Under the pieces are notes generated by a model. It ran no database searches. It saw only the letters and a list, made by a program, of their open reading frames with translations, and was not told where the DNA came from. Below, piece after piece: positions 8,609 to 18,183 of a stretch of DNA of 64,000 bases. The DNA comes from Parabacteroides goldsteinii. GTDB lineage: Bacteria; Bacteroidota; Bacteroidia; Bacteroidales; Tannerellaceae. Every line of letters begins with the position of its first letter. The stretch's first letter is position 1. The DNA lies in the NCBI RefSeq assembly GCF_015550595.1, contig NZ_JADNBB010000009.1:124001-188000 (forward strand). Reading direction: 5' to 3'. The position numbers and the translations under genes are program-made.

Positions 8609-9631
8609 GTGGACATTCATACAGAACATATAATAGCATATCTTGAAGGACGTCTTTCCAAAGAAGAAAAGGCTGCTTTCGACCTACAACTGCAATCATC
8701 TCCCGACTTCAAAAAAGAAGTAGATGACATTCGTTTCATCTGGGAAACCACGGCCGAACTCAAATTACATAAACAGATAAACACTCAGCAAAACTGGAAA
8801 AAAATCTCAAAACAGATTGCTGCAGATAAATATAAAAAGAAAATTCTGAGTTTTATTCGGACAGCAACTGCGGTATTATTAATTCCAGTTTTATTTGCAA
8901 CGTATACCTTATTCAACACTGTAAGGGAATGGAACAATATACCAGTCGAACAAGTAGAACAGAATACGGCTTATGGCTTAATATCCAAAATCACACTTCC
9001 CGATGGTTCTGAAGTATGGTTGAACTCCGGCTCTTCTATCTCCTATCCTAAACGCTTTACCAAGAATAAAAGAAGTGTGCAACTGACTGGCGAAGCTTAT
9101 TTCAAAGTAACATCCGATAAATCAAATCGCTTTGATGTAACAACAGCCAACGGACTGCAAGTCAGCGCCTATGGCACTGAATTCAATGTAAAAGCCTACG
9201 AAGATGAAGATAAAATAGAAGCCACTTTAGCAAAGGGACATGTAGAAGTATCAGAAATTGGACAACCGGTTTCTAGGACACTACGCCCGGGAGAACAAGT
9301 GATATATTATAAGAATATCAGCAGAATGGAAGTCGACAAAGTCAATCTGGCTGTAGAAACTTCATGGAAAGACGGAAAGATGATATTCAGACGTGCCAAC
9401 ATGAATGAAGTTGTACAACGTCTTGCCCGCCATTTTAATGTTGACATCAAACTGGAAGGAGAAGAATTATATGATTATAAGTATTCTGCCACATTTACGA
9501 CGGAGACACTAAATGAGATTTTACTTTTGTTAGAAAAAACAGCTCCTATAAAATGTACAGTTATAGAACCGAAACAAACGTCTGATTTTACGTATTCACG
9601 ACGCGTAGTTATCATAAAAACAGTAAAGTAA
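8609..9631 (+). CDS. FecR-family anti-sigma factor
   Basis: This is a 340-residue inner-membrane protein with a GTG start. The cytoplasmic N-terminus (HIIAYLEGRLSKEEKAAFD) would hold the sigma factor. One membrane segment follows at about 85-107 (RTATAVLLIPVLFATYTLF). The periplasmic part has the FecR domain (TLPDGSEVWLNSGSSISYP, GEAYFKV, FNVKAYEDED) and a C-terminal DUF4974-type STN-like domain (MIFRRANMNEVVQRLARHFNVDI) that would contact the STN domain of SusC. It is the middle gene of sigma-fecR-susC-susD. Confidence 0.93.
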   Translation: MDIHTEHIIAYLEGRLSKEEKAAFDLQLQSSPDFKKEVDDIRFIWETTAELKLHKQINTQQNWKKISKQIAADKYKKKILSFIRTATAVLLIPVLFATYTLFNTVREWNNIPVEQVEQNTAYGLISKITLPDGSEVWLNSGSSISYPKRFTKNKRSVQLTGEAYFKVTSDKSNRFDVTTANGLQVSAYGTEFNVKAYEDEDKIEATLAKGHVEVSEIGQPVSRTLRPGEQVIYYKNISRMEVDKVNLAVETSWKDGKMIFRRANMNEVVQRLARHFNVDIKLEGEELYDYKYSATFTTETLNEILLLLEKTAPIKCTVIEPKQTSDFTYSRRVVIIKTVK

Positions 9632-9665
9632 AAATCACCCAAAAAGAAAAAAGTTCATTTTCTCA

Positions 9666-9695
9666 TAGGGTGTTTGCCCACACGTTACGTCTAAT
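9666..9695 (+). promoter_or_regulatory. ECF-type promoter before susC
   Basis: TAGGG (9666-9670), spacer of 17, CGTCTAAT (9688-9695), nearly the same as the site before fecR. This pair is the best evidence that the sigma factor encoded at 7968 drives both genes. Confidence 0.6.
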
Positions 9696-9897
9696 ATCAA
9701 AATAAAGATAAATGTTATAATTGTTAACTTAAAAAAGTATTGTATGAGAATGGAAACCTAAAAGAAAAGCAGAAAAATGCCGGTCACATTTTCCTGCTTC
9801 AATCAAACAAATTACCAATCCGAAAATCTCACCTGACGAATGGTAATCCCCAACCAAGTTATTTTTCAAACCTAATTAAATTTGATAATGTGAATTT
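9696..9897 (+). other. Long untranslated leader of susC
   Basis: About 200 bases lie between the predicted ECF promoter and the susC start with no open frame of note. A small inverted repeat attacca (about 9811-9817) / tggtaat (9840-9846) is the only structure seen. Leaders of this length before susC genes can carry post-transcriptional control, but nothing here proves it. Confidence 0.35.
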
Positions 9898-12800
9898 ATG
9901 AAGAATTTATCAAACCCAGAAGGTTTTAAGTCAAATTTTGACTTATTACCAAAAATTCCAATGCGTATGAAACTTGCAGCATTATGTTTGACTTGCTTTT
10001 TAAGCACGGCAAGTGCAAGCTCATTGTACTCACAGTCTACTAGAATTTCTTTGGACATGAGGAATGCATCTGTAGAGCAAGTCTTACAGGAAATCGAAGA
10101 AAGTTCCGACTTTTATTTTATGTATAACAGTCAACTTATTAATGTTGACCGTAAAGTAAACATTAAAGTAAAGGAGAAATCGATCGAAACTATTTTGAAT
10201 GAAATTTGTAAAGCCGCAAACATTGAATATAGCGTCAATGACAAACAAATCATTCTACGTCCGAAAAATATGGTAGCAGAAGCTACACAACAAAAGACAA
10301 AAACAATCAAAGGAGTAGTCAACGATCAATTCGGTCCTATCACCGGCGCCAACGTGTCTGTCGACGGTACTACCATTGGCACAATCACCGACATGGATGG
10401 TCGCTTCACTTTGGAGGTTCCGGAAAATGCAACATTACAAGTTTCTTTTATCGGTTACCTGACTCAGGCCATAAAAGTGGCAGGACAAACCGATTTCACA
10501 ATTTCCTTGAAAGAGGATACACAAAAATTGGATGAAGTGGTTGTTATCGGTTATGGTACACAAAAGAAAATGAACTTGACAGGATCTGTAGCTACAATCT
10601 CTGCTGAAAACATTGCAACTATTCCGGTTTCCAATATTTCAAATGCGATGGCCGGACGTATGCCTGGTATCTTCTCTTACAATAAATCCGGTATGCCCGG
10701 TGCTTCTTCCCCGATCACCATCCGTGGAACCAATACACCCAACAATACAAACCCAACTTACGTAATCGACGGTGTTGTTCGTGAAAAAGCCGACTTCGAT
10801 GCATTGGATCCGAATACAATCGAAAACATCTCTGTACTGAAAGATGCAGCCTCGGCAGCCGTTTATGGTTCGCGTGCAGCAAACGGTGTGATTGTTGTTT
10901 CAACTAAACGCGGTAAGAATCAAAAACCACAATTCAGCTATTCAGGATTATTCGGTACCGAACGATCGACACGCAAGCCAGAAGTGTTGAGCGCATACGA
11001 TAGAACGGTGTATCTAAATAACAAATTCATGTACAACGGTATTCCTGAAACCGATACCCGTTACTACACCGCCGACGAACAAGAATATTTCAAGACGCAT
11101 AGTACGGACTGGGTGGATTTAGCTTGGAGAAACCCATTCACAATGCAGCATAACCTAAGTGTCAATGGCGGTAGCGACCGTATTAATTATTACATGTCAA
11201 TCGGCTATTTCGATCAAAGCGGGACATTCGATAATTTGGATTTCCAACGCTATAGTTTCCGTTCAAATGTGGATGCCAAAGTTGCTGACAATTTTACGAT
11301 CGGTTTGGACGTTGACGGAAACATGGGCGATCAGAGGACTCCTTATTGGCCTTACGATTCCGACCAGGAATTGATGAATGATATGTATCGTGCTTTATTA
11401 AACTTTCCATCTACAGAACCTGCTTATATCAATGGACAACCCAATGCAACCATTTACAACTGGAACGTATTGGAAGCCATTAAGAACGGACATCGATCTA
11501 AAAAGAAGAACACCCTGAATACCAAATTAAGTGCTAATTGGGATATTCCTTGGGTAGAAGGATTGACCGCCAATGCGATGTTCAACTACCGTCGATATTA
11601 TGAAAACTACAAAACCGTCGGTAAAGCCTATACGTTGTATATGCACGAAACATCCGGTGAACACAACCACATCATCCGCGATGATGCACCCGTTACCGGA
11701 ACACGTACAAGAACTGAAAACGGAAACTTTGTTCGGAAAGATTTCAACGAAACCAGTTCGTACACATTAAACCTGCAATTGAACTATAACCATACATTTG
11801 GAAAACATGACATTGGAGCCATGTTCTTATATGAACAATTCGAACAATGGGGAGATAATTTTTGGGCTCAACGCAAAGAATTGCTTTCACCATCTTTGGA
11901 ACAACTGTTTGCAGGTAGTGCCGATAGCCAATGGAAAGATGCTAGCGGTAACGAATCTGAAATCGGGCGTATCGGTTATGTAGGACGTGTCAATTACGGC
12001 TTTGACAACAGATATTTGTTAGAAGCCAACTTTCGTTACGACTCTTCCGTAAAATGGATCCCGGGAAAACGTTGGGGATTCTTCCCGTCAGTATCTGCCG
12101 GATGGCGTGTAACAGAAGAAAATTTCTTCAAATCAAATGAAAAACTAAGCTTCATCAACAATTTGAAACTTCGTGCATCTTATGGAACCTTAGGTAATGA
12201 TGGAGGAAGCGATGTTGCTTATTACCAATATTTGAGCAAATTCAACACTGGTAGTAACGTTGTATTTGGAAGTGGAGCAACTGGCATTCTACCCGGGGTT
12301 TATCCTAGTAGAGGTATTACTTGGGAAACAACTACAACGACCGATGTCGGTTTCGACCTCGGATTATGGAACGGATTATTGAGCTTGGAATTTGATTATT
12401 TCCATAAAAAGACAAAAGATATCCTGATGGCTCGTACACGTACAATACCAGAAACGTTTGGTGCCAGCCTTCCGAAAGAAAACTATGCCGAAATGGTCAA
12501 CCAAGGATGTGAGTTCTTAGTACGTCACGACAATAAAATTGGTAATGTGACCTACTACGTGTCAACCAACTTTTCCTTCGCCCGCAACCATTACACGGAA
12601 ATTGATGAATCAGCTAATGCTTACGAATGGGAATTGAAAACAGGTCGTCCCATTAACTTTATCACTGGCTATATTGCCAATGGCATAGCCCGTACAGACG
12701 AAGACCTTGTCGGTTTGCCTAAATATAATGGAGGTTTCAATTGGTCAAAAGGAGACGTCATCTTGCAAGATATACATGGTGCTGGTGGTGTTGGTGGTCC

Positions 12801-13326
12801 CGATGGAATAGTCGATGGCAATGACAAAGCAGTCCTTTCATTATATAGTAAAGATCCTGAAATAATCTACGGTATCAGTTTAGGTGGTGAATGGAAAGGG
12901 CTTGACTTCACAGCATTCTTCCAAGGAGTCGGCCATCGTTCAATCATGTTCCCTAACCGCGGTGATACGTGGACCGAGCAAACGGTTTTGAATATCTGGT
13001 CGGATGCTTATTCTCCCGATAATATCAATGGCGAATATCCGCGTGTAGGAGGTACTGGGTCTGTAGGAGCCAATAGCCAAGCTTCTACATTCTGGCTGAT
13101 GAATGGTAACTATTTCCGTTGTAAAAATATCGAAATCGGTTATACATTGCCTAAGCAATGGATGAGTTCAATCGGTGTAGACCGTTGCCGTTTTTATGTA
13201 TCAGGGACTAACTTGTTCGTGTTAGACCACATCGGCATTTACGATCCAGAAAATAGTGGCGATCGCGGTGCTTACCAATATCCGTTGACAAAGAGTTTTA
13301 ACCTCGGTGTTAATGTTAGTTTCTAA
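9898..13326 (+). CDS. SusC-like TonB-dependent receptor with STN signalling domain
   Basis: The 1142-residue outer-membrane receptor imports glycan fragments with energy from TonB. The signal peptide is preceded by an unusually long polar stretch; a second Met (MRMKLAALCLTCFLSTASA) at base 9961 could be the real start. Next come the STN domain (ISLDMRNASVEQVLQEIEESS, about 50-120), a carboxypeptidase-regulatory-like domain (KGVVNDQFGPITGANVSVDG), the plug with TonB-box-like DEVVVIGYG and the SusC signature ITIRGTNTPNNTNPTYVIDG, and a 22-strand-type barrel ending in aromatic NVSF. The STN domain fits the upstream FecR/sigma pair. susD follows by 18 bases. Confidence 0.95.
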   Translation: MKNLSNPEGFKSNFDLLPKIPMRMKLAALCLTCFLSTASASSLYSQSTRISLDMRNASVEQVLQEIEESSDFYFMYNSQLINVDRKVNIKVKEKSIETILNEICKAANIEYSVNDKQIILRPKNMVAEATQQKTKTIKGVVNDQFGPITGANVSVDGTTIGTITDMDGRFTLEVPENATLQVSFIGYLTQAIKVAGQTDFTISLKEDTQKLDEVVVIGYGTQKKMNLTGSVATISAENIATIPVSNISNAMAGRMPGIFSYNKSGMPGASSPITIRGTNTPNNTNPTYVIDGVVREKADFDALDPNTIENISVLKDAASAAVYGSRAANGVIVVSTKRGKNQKPQFSYSGLFGTERSTRKPEVLSAYDRTVYLNNKFMYNGIPETDTRYYTADEQEYFKTHSTDWVDLAWRNPFTMQHNLSVNGGSDRINYYMSIGYFDQSGTFDNLDFQRYSFRSNVDAKVADNFTIGLDVDGNMGDQRTPYWPYDSDQELMNDMYRALLNFPSTEPAYINGQPNATIYNWNVLEAIKNGHRSKKKNTLNTKLSANWDIPWVEGLTANAMFNYRRYYENYKTVGKAYTLYMHETSGEHNHIIRDDAPVTGTRTRTENGNFVRKDFNETSSYTLNLQLNYNHTFGKHDIGAMFLYEQFEQWGDNFWAQRKELLSPSLEQLFAGSADSQWKDASGNESEIGRIGYVGRVNYGFDNRYLLEANFRYDSSVKWIPGKRWGFFPSVSAGWRVTEENFFKSNEKLSFINNLKLRASYGTLGNDGGSDVAYYQYLSKFNTGSNVVFGSGATGILPGVYPSRGITWETTTTTDVGFDLGLWNGLLSLEFDYFHKKTKDILMARTRTIPETFGASLPKENYAEMVNQGCEFLVRHDNKIGNVTYYVSTNFSFARNHYTEIDESANAYEWELKTGRPINFITGYIANGIARTDEDLVGLPKYNGGFNWSKGDVILQDIHGAGGVGGPDGIVDGNDKAVLSLYSKDPEIIYGISLGGEWKGLDFTAFFQGVGHRSIMFPNRGDTWTEQTVLNIWSDAYSPDNINGEYPRVGGTGSVGANSQASTFWLMNGNYFRCKNIEIGYTLPKQWMSSIGVDRCRFYVSGTNLFVLDHIGIYDPENSGDRGAYQYPLTKSFNLGVNVSF

Positions 13327-13344
13327 TCATTTGAATAATTCGAT

Positions 13345-15015
13345 ATGAAAAAAATATTTATTACATGTGTAGCCATTTTGGCTTTATCATCTTCATGTTC
13401 CAGCATATTGGATAAAGAAGACCTAAGTTCTATCTCTGAAGAGCAAGTTTGGGTTGATAAAACATTAACAACCTCTTTTCTAAATGCATTATATGCCTCT
13501 ATTCCGGCATGGGATACCTCCGTAGCTGATGCCTCAGACGAGGCTACTGGTGGTGGATCTTGGACAAACGGAACCATAACCCCGGATAGTCCTATCTGGT
13601 ACTGGCCGTATGCAAACATCCGCAATTGTAACATTTTTATACAAAATGCTTCAAACCCGGAGGTATGTACCATTGACCGTGAACTGGCTGACCGTTTGAT
13701 CCATGAAGCTCGTTTCATCCGGGCTTACCTCTATTTTGATATGGTAAAACGTTATGGCGGCGTGCCTTTGATAACAGTACCTCAAGAAATAACAGACGAT
13801 CTCTTTGTCAAACGTAATTCAACCAATGAGTGCTTCGAATTCATTATTAATGAATTAAATGCTTGTGCTGAAAAATTACCCGATACATACGATGCCAGTG
13901 AATTGGGACGTATTACCAAAGGAGGAGCTAAAGCTTTCTTAGGACGAGTATTGCTGTTTCGTGCCAGTCCGCAATTCAATCCTAACAACAAGATCGAGCA
14001 TTGGCAAACAGCATATGATTACAACAAAGCAACACTTGAATATCTGATCAGCCAAGGGCATGCTTTATACGAAGACTATGGTGAATTATTCTTGGAAGAA
14101 ATGAACAAAGAAGTGATCTTTGCTATCCGCTATGAAAACCCGACCCGTACGCATAACCGTGACGCGGCAGTTCGTCCGATCAAATTCTCACAAAATGCTT
14201 CTGGCGGATGCCATCCGACACAAGAGGTTATCGACCGCTTCCCGACCATCGATGGTGGAATCTACACCTATGCCGATTGGGAAAAAGAAGGTAGTGGAGA
14301 TATCTTTAAATTGTGGGAAAATCGTGACAATCGTTTCTATGCAACAATAGTTTACCAAGGTAGTACTTATTTCAACGAAAAAATGGAATTGAATGAAGAT
14401 GCTCAAAATGACTATGCATATGGGAAAAATATGGGTACTCGAACTGGATATTATTCCAAAAAAGGTATCAACCAAAGTTTGTCGATTGAAGAATGTCAGA
14501 AATCAGGAACCGACTACATTGACATCCGCTTAGGCGAAGTCATGTTGAACTATGCAGAAGCAGCAGTAGAGGTAGGTAAACAAGATGAAGCATTCGGTAT
14601 ATTAAAACAAATCCGTAAACGTGCCGGTATCAAAGAAACCAGTCCTAATCCGGACATGAAAGGATTGCTTTACGGTTTGAATCCAAACATGAGTCAAGAA
14701 GAAATACGTGAAGCCGTGCGTGAAGAACGTTTCATCGAGTTGTTGTTTGAACAAAAACGCATATGGGATATGCGTCGTTGGATGATTTACGACAAATTAA
14801 TGACAGGTCAAGAAAAACGTCATGCATTAGTGATGACCCAAAAAGCAGATGGTAGTTATTCCACCCATCTGTTCGACCGTGACAATACCCCTATGATCAC
14901 AAACGAACAAATGTATTTCCTACCAATGAAACGAGGTGAAATGAGCAATAACCCCAACCTGGAACAAACAAAAGGCTGGGAAAACGGAACATTCGACCCA
15001 CAAGCCGGCTTATAA
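13345..15015 (+). CDS. SusD/RagB-like surface glycan-binding lipoprotein
   Basis: This 556-residue protein has a lipoprotein signal (MKKIFITCVAILALSSSC, lipid Cys about 18). The SusD N-terminal TPR-like helices are visible at FIRAYLYFDMVKRYGGVPLIT, and the C-terminal RagB block at EAVREERFIELLFEQKRIWDMRRWM and FLPMKRGEMSNNPNLEQTKGW. It would form the lid of the SusC transporter and bind glycan. It is the last gene of the unit; two hairpins follow. No hydrolase lies downstream in this unit; the GH89 gene lies upstream. Confidence 0.95.
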   Translation: MKKIFITCVAILALSSSCSSILDKEDLSSISEEQVWVDKTLTTSFLNALYASIPAWDTSVADASDEATGGGSWTNGTITPDSPIWYWPYANIRNCNIFIQNASNPEVCTIDRELADRLIHEARFIRAYLYFDMVKRYGGVPLITVPQEITDDLFVKRNSTNECFEFIINELNACAEKLPDTYDASELGRITKGGAKAFLGRVLLFRASPQFNPNNKIEHWQTAYDYNKATLEYLISQGHALYEDYGELFLEEMNKEVIFAIRYENPTRTHNRDAAVRPIKFSQNASGGCHPTQEVIDRFPTIDGGIYTYADWEKEGSGDIFKLWENRDNRFYATIVYQGSTYFNEKMELNEDAQNDYAYGKNMGTRTGYYSKKGINQSLSIEECQKSGTDYIDIRLGEVMLNYAEAAVEVGKQDEAFGILKQIRKRAGIKETSPNPDMKGLLYGLNPNMSQEEIREAVREERFIELLFEQKRIWDMRRWMIYDKLMTGQEKRHALVMTQKADGSYSTHLFDRDNTPMITNEQMYFLPMKRGEMSNNPNLEQTKGWENGTFDPQAGL

Positions 15016-15040
15016 AAACAGCCTTTTCAACTAGCTAAAG

Positions 15041-15082
15041 AAGACGGGAGCTAAGAGTAATCTTTTAATTCCCGTTCTTTTT
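15041..15082 (+). terminator. Terminator after susD
   Basis: Arms aagacggga (15041-15049) and tcccgttctt (15070-15079) pair with a one-base bulge and run into a T tract (ctttttaca). Confidence 0.55.
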
Positions 15083-15089
15083 ACAAATA

Positions 15090-15140
15090 GACGTCATTTT
15101 GAACGATTCACTTACTTTTCGTTCAGAATGGCGCCTATTT
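15090..15140 (+). terminator. Second hairpin after susD
   Basis: gacgtcattttgaacg (15090-15105) pairs with cgttcagaatggcgcc (15120-15135) over 16 positions with two G-U pairs and one mismatch, followed by T-rich sequence. The rest of the gap to 15422 shows no gene, only AT-rich sequence and the promoter box at 15367. Confidence 0.45.
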
Positions 15141-15366
15141 TATCTCCTTTCATTGACAAATAGTCATACTTACTTGGTATAACAAGTGTTCTTTTAACGA
15201 TCTTTCAGCAAGTTTTCACTTACACCAACTTACAATATACTCCTATTTGCCACTATATAGTTATAATTCATAACAAACAAAGGGGATTATTGAAACAATT
15301 TATCACCACACTTGGTTTTACAGAACATTTAGACGTATTTATTATACATAAAATACCAAAACGTCG

Positions 15367-15374
15367 TATATTTG
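15367..15374 (+). promoter_or_regulatory. -7 promoter box for dapF
   Basis: TATATTTG matches the Bacteroidetes -7 consensus TAnnTTTG exactly, 48 bases before the dapF start. The -33 element is weak (T-rich around 15337-15345). Confidence 0.5.
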
Positions 15375-15422
15375 CATCATAACAAAACAAAAAGAAATTT
15401 TTAAAGGAGTAAAACAATCGAA

Positions 15423-16232
15423 ATGACAAATCCAATTAGATTCACAAAGATGCACGGGGCCGGTAACGACTACATATACGTAAACTCGATGGCTTATCCG
15501 CTGGATAAGCCGGAAGAGCTGGCCGTTAAGTTGAGTGCGCCACATACAGGTATCGGATCGGATGGATTGGTTTTAATCGGTTCATCGGATAAAGCCGATT
15601 TCAGCATGCGGATATTCAATGCCGACGGCTCCGAAGCCATGATGTGCGGAAACGCTTCCCGTTGTATAGGTAAATATGTTTACGAAGCAGGACTGACCGA
15701 TAAAGAAACAGTCACACTGGAAACATTATCAGGCATCAAGATTCTACGGCTAACAATTTCCAATGGCGCAGTAACTGAAGTAACGGTCGATATGGGAATC
15801 CCGGAAATAATTGAACCATCCATTGAACTGGAAGCCGACGGACAAACGTATACCGGCACTATCCTGTCAATGGGGAACCCTCACCTGGTTATTTTTGTTA
15901 CTAACATAAACGATATCGACTTGCCGGCTATCGGACCTAAGCTGGAATGTCATCCCCTCTTCCCCGACCGGACGAATGTTGAGTTTGTACAGGTTTTGAA
16001 AGACGATGAAGTCCGGATGAGGGTATGGGAACGCGGATCAGGGATTACCCAGGCTTGCGGGACAGGTGCTTGTGCTACCGCCGTCGCAGGAGTCGTATGT
16101 GGTAAGACCCAACGTAAAACCAAAGTAATCATGGACGGCGGACCGCTCACCATCCACTGGAATAAAGACAATGGAAAAGTCTATATGACCGGAGGAGCAG
16201 TTACCGTATTTGAAGGGACAATAGAAGTATAA
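15423..16232 (+). CDS. dapF: Diaminopimelate epimerase
   Basis: DapF turns LL- into meso-diaminopimelate for peptidoglycan and lysine. The 269-residue protein shows both catalytic cysteines in their usual settings: Cys75 in MMCGNASRC and Cys212 in ACGTGACATA. The N-terminal [14 protein letters not shown] is the family start. dapL follows after 66 bases, so the last two steps of the aminotransferase-type DAP route are encoded together. Confidence 0.97.
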   Translation: MTNPIRFTKMHGAGNDYIYVNSMAYPLDKPEELAVKLSAPHTGIGSDGLVLIGSSDKADFSMRIFNADGSEAMMCGNASRCIGKYVYEAGLTDKETVTLETLSGIKILRLTISNGAVTEVTVDMGIPEIIEPSIELEADGQTYTGTILSMGNPHLVIFVTNINDIDLPAIGPKLECHPLFPDRTNVEFVQVLKDDEVRMRVWERGSGITQACGTGACATAVAGVVCGKTQRKTKVIMDGGPLTIHWNKDNGKVYMTGGAVTVFEGTIEV

Positions 16233-16298
16233 CAAAAGGATAAAAAGACAGGAATCCCCTGTCTCTACAAGACAACAACATAAAACAACAGAACGAAT

Positions 16299-17525
16299 AT
16301 GGCACTGATTAACGAACACTTCCTGAAACTACAGAACAGTTACTTATTTTCCGACATTGCGAAAAAAGTAAACAGTTTCAAGATAACGCACCCTAAAGAC
16401 AAAATAATCCGCATGGGAATCGGTGATGTGACGCAACCGCTGGCACCAGCCGTTATCGAAGCAATGCACAAAGCCGTCGACGACCTGGCAACCCAAGAGA
16501 ATTTCCACGGCTACGGTCCCGAACAGGGTTATCCTTTCCTGATCGACGCTATCATCAAGAATGATTATGCCAGCCGCGGGATATTTCTGGAGCCGGGCGA
16601 AGTCTTCGTCAGTGACGGTGCCAAAAGCGATTGCGGAAATATAGGCGATATTCTCCGTCACGATAACAGTATCGGGGTACTCGATCCGGTTTACCCCGTC
16701 TATATAGATTCCAACGTCATGAGCGGACGTACCGGAGTGTTGGAAAACGGCAAATGGAGCGATGTCGTTTATATTCCCTGCACGGAAGAAAACAATTTCA
16801 TTCCCGAACTTCCGAGCCGCCGGGTAGATATCCTCTATCTCTGTTACCCCAACAATCCGACAGGCACAAGCCTGACAAAAGACGAATTGAAAAAATGGGT
16901 AAACTACGCGCTGGCAAACGATGTCCTGATCATGTACGATTCGGCTTACGAGGCTTACATACAGGACCCGAACATCCCCCACTCGATCTATGAAATCAAA
17001 GGGGCGAAAAAGGTCGCCATCGAATTCCGTAGCTTCTCGAAGACCGCCGGTTTCACCGGAGTACGTTGCGGATATACGGTTGTACCGAAAGAACTGAACG
17101 GCTTCACGCTGGGAGGTGAAAAGGTACAATTAAACAAGCTTTGGAATCGCCGTCAGACAACCAAATTCAACGGAACCAGCTACATAACCCAGCGGGGTGC
17201 CGAAGCTGTTTACTCTCCGGAAGGGAAAGAACAAGTAAAGGCAACGATCAATTATTATATGACTAACGCACGTATTATGAAAGAAGGTCTCCAGGGTTGT
17301 GGTCTGAAAGTATGGGGGGGTGAAAATGCTCCTTATCTCTGGGTAAAAGCTCCGAAAGGGTTCTCTTCCTGGAAATTCTTTGATAAGTTGCTTTACGAAG
17401 TCAATATCGTTGGGACACCGGGCGTAGGATTCGGCCCGAGTGGCGAAGGTTATCTGAGACTCACCGCCTTTGGCGACCGGGACGACACTTTGGAAGCAAT
17501 GGCCAGGCTGAAGAAGTGGTTGTAA
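16299..17525 (+). CDS. dapL: LL-diaminopimelate aminotransferase
   Basis: DapL is a PLP enzyme that makes LL-diaminopimelate directly from tetrahydrodipicolinate and glutamate, bypassing the DapD/C/E route. The 408-residue length is standard. Lys248 in [17 protein letters not shown] is the PLP lysine; [10 protein letters not shown] (181-190) holds the conserved Asn and YDSAYEAY the conserved Asp/Tyr. It uses glutamate, which links it to the nearby GOGAT and glutamine synthetase genes. Confidence 0.97.
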   Translation: MALINEHFLKLQNSYLFSDIAKKVNSFKITHPKDKIIRMGIGDVTQPLAPAVIEAMHKAVDDLATQENFHGYGPEQGYPFLIDAIIKNDYASRGIFLEPGEVFVSDGAKSDCGNIGDILRHDNSIGVLDPVYPVYIDSNVMSGRTGVLENGKWSDVVYIPCTEENNFIPELPSRRVDILYLCYPNNPTGTSLTKDELKKWVNYALANDVLIMYDSAYEAYIQDPNIPHSIYEIKGAKKVAIEFRSFSKTAGFTGVRCGYTVVPKELNGFTLGGEKVQLNKLWNRRQTTKFNGTSYITQRGAEAVYSPEGKEQVKATINYYMTNARIMKEGLQGCGLKVWGGENAPYLWVKAPKGFSSWKFFDKLLYEVNIVGTPGVGFGPSGEGYLRLTAFGDRDDTLEAMARLKKWL

Positions 17526-17871
17526 TTAATTGAAAATTAAGGAGCAGCGGGGTTTCTCTGAATAAAGGGTATAGGGCGGAAAAGCGCATTCTGCTTATAT
17601 AGCTTGCCGAAGGTACTTCATTTAAGGTTACAACAAAAATATCTGCGCCTGTCCGAGTCTTCTGCGTTTCATGAAGGCACCAGACAAAGACAGATACGCA
17701 AGGAAATTATATTTAGGTTATCTAATGAAAAAGGAGTGTATAGAAAAGCCGGCCGCAATACTCGATTTTATAGAATGTTATACCATTTGACCTGACTATG
17801 GCAGGCAGTTCTATACCCCTTTTTATTCAAGTATTAATCGGGTGAGACAATCGCCCTAATTCTTTAAGGTT
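17526..17871 (+). other. Intergenic stretch without a convincing gene
   Basis: No family-like frame is found. A 63-codon open frame at 17604-17795 has no recognisable motif and looks accidental. A loose inverted repeat (ctgcgcctgtc near 17642 with gacagatacgca near 17693) is present. Because the remnant that follows starts like glnK, part of this stretch may be the old control region of a glnK-amt operon; that is inference. Confidence 0.4.
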
Positions 17872-18171
17872 ATGAAAAAGATTGAAGCTATTATAGGAAC
17901 ACCCCATCTGTTCAATATCAGCTTTTACCAAACGGAATTACCGGTAGAAGGCTTCCTGATCTTCCAGACCGTATTCTGCGCCACCGCAGCGACAATCGTA
18001 TCCGGAGGAATGGCCGAAAGGAGCAAATTCGCCATGTACCTGGCTTATACGGTACTTATCAGCGTATTGATCTATCCCGTCAGCGGTCACCGGACCTGGG
18101 GAGACGGCCTACAACAATTAGTGGAGTGTCCATTCCCTCCCTCGTGTCAACATAGACAATCAACATTTTAA
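17872..18171 (+). pseudogene. Remnant of a glnK-amt (P-II / ammonium transporter) locus
   Basis: The 99-codon frame opens with MKKIEAII, the typical first eight residues of P-II proteins GlnB/GlnK, and then changes to an ammonium-transporter segment: FQTVFCATAATIVSGGMAERSKFAMYLAY...ISVLIYPVSGH. Complete Amt proteins are about 400 residues; here only one or two membrane helices remain, and after PVSGH the expected WxWGGGW becomes RTWGDGLQQ and the frame soon ends. The simplest reading is one deletion that joined the start of glnK to the middle of amt, with later decay. It sits 12 bases before asnA and next to glutamine synthetase, which is the right setting for such genes. A translated short peptide with a function is unlikely. 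Confidence 0.75.
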
Positions 18172-18183
18172 ACTATATACACT

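Noticed and set aside
16344-17129. 261-codon open frame antisense to dapL
   Set aside because: No motif and fully inside a well-conserved enzyme gene; shadow frame.
17604-17795. 63-codon open frame in the gap before the glnK/amt remnant
   Set aside because: No ribosome site, no recognisable motif, odd composition; more likely non-coding or decayed sequence.
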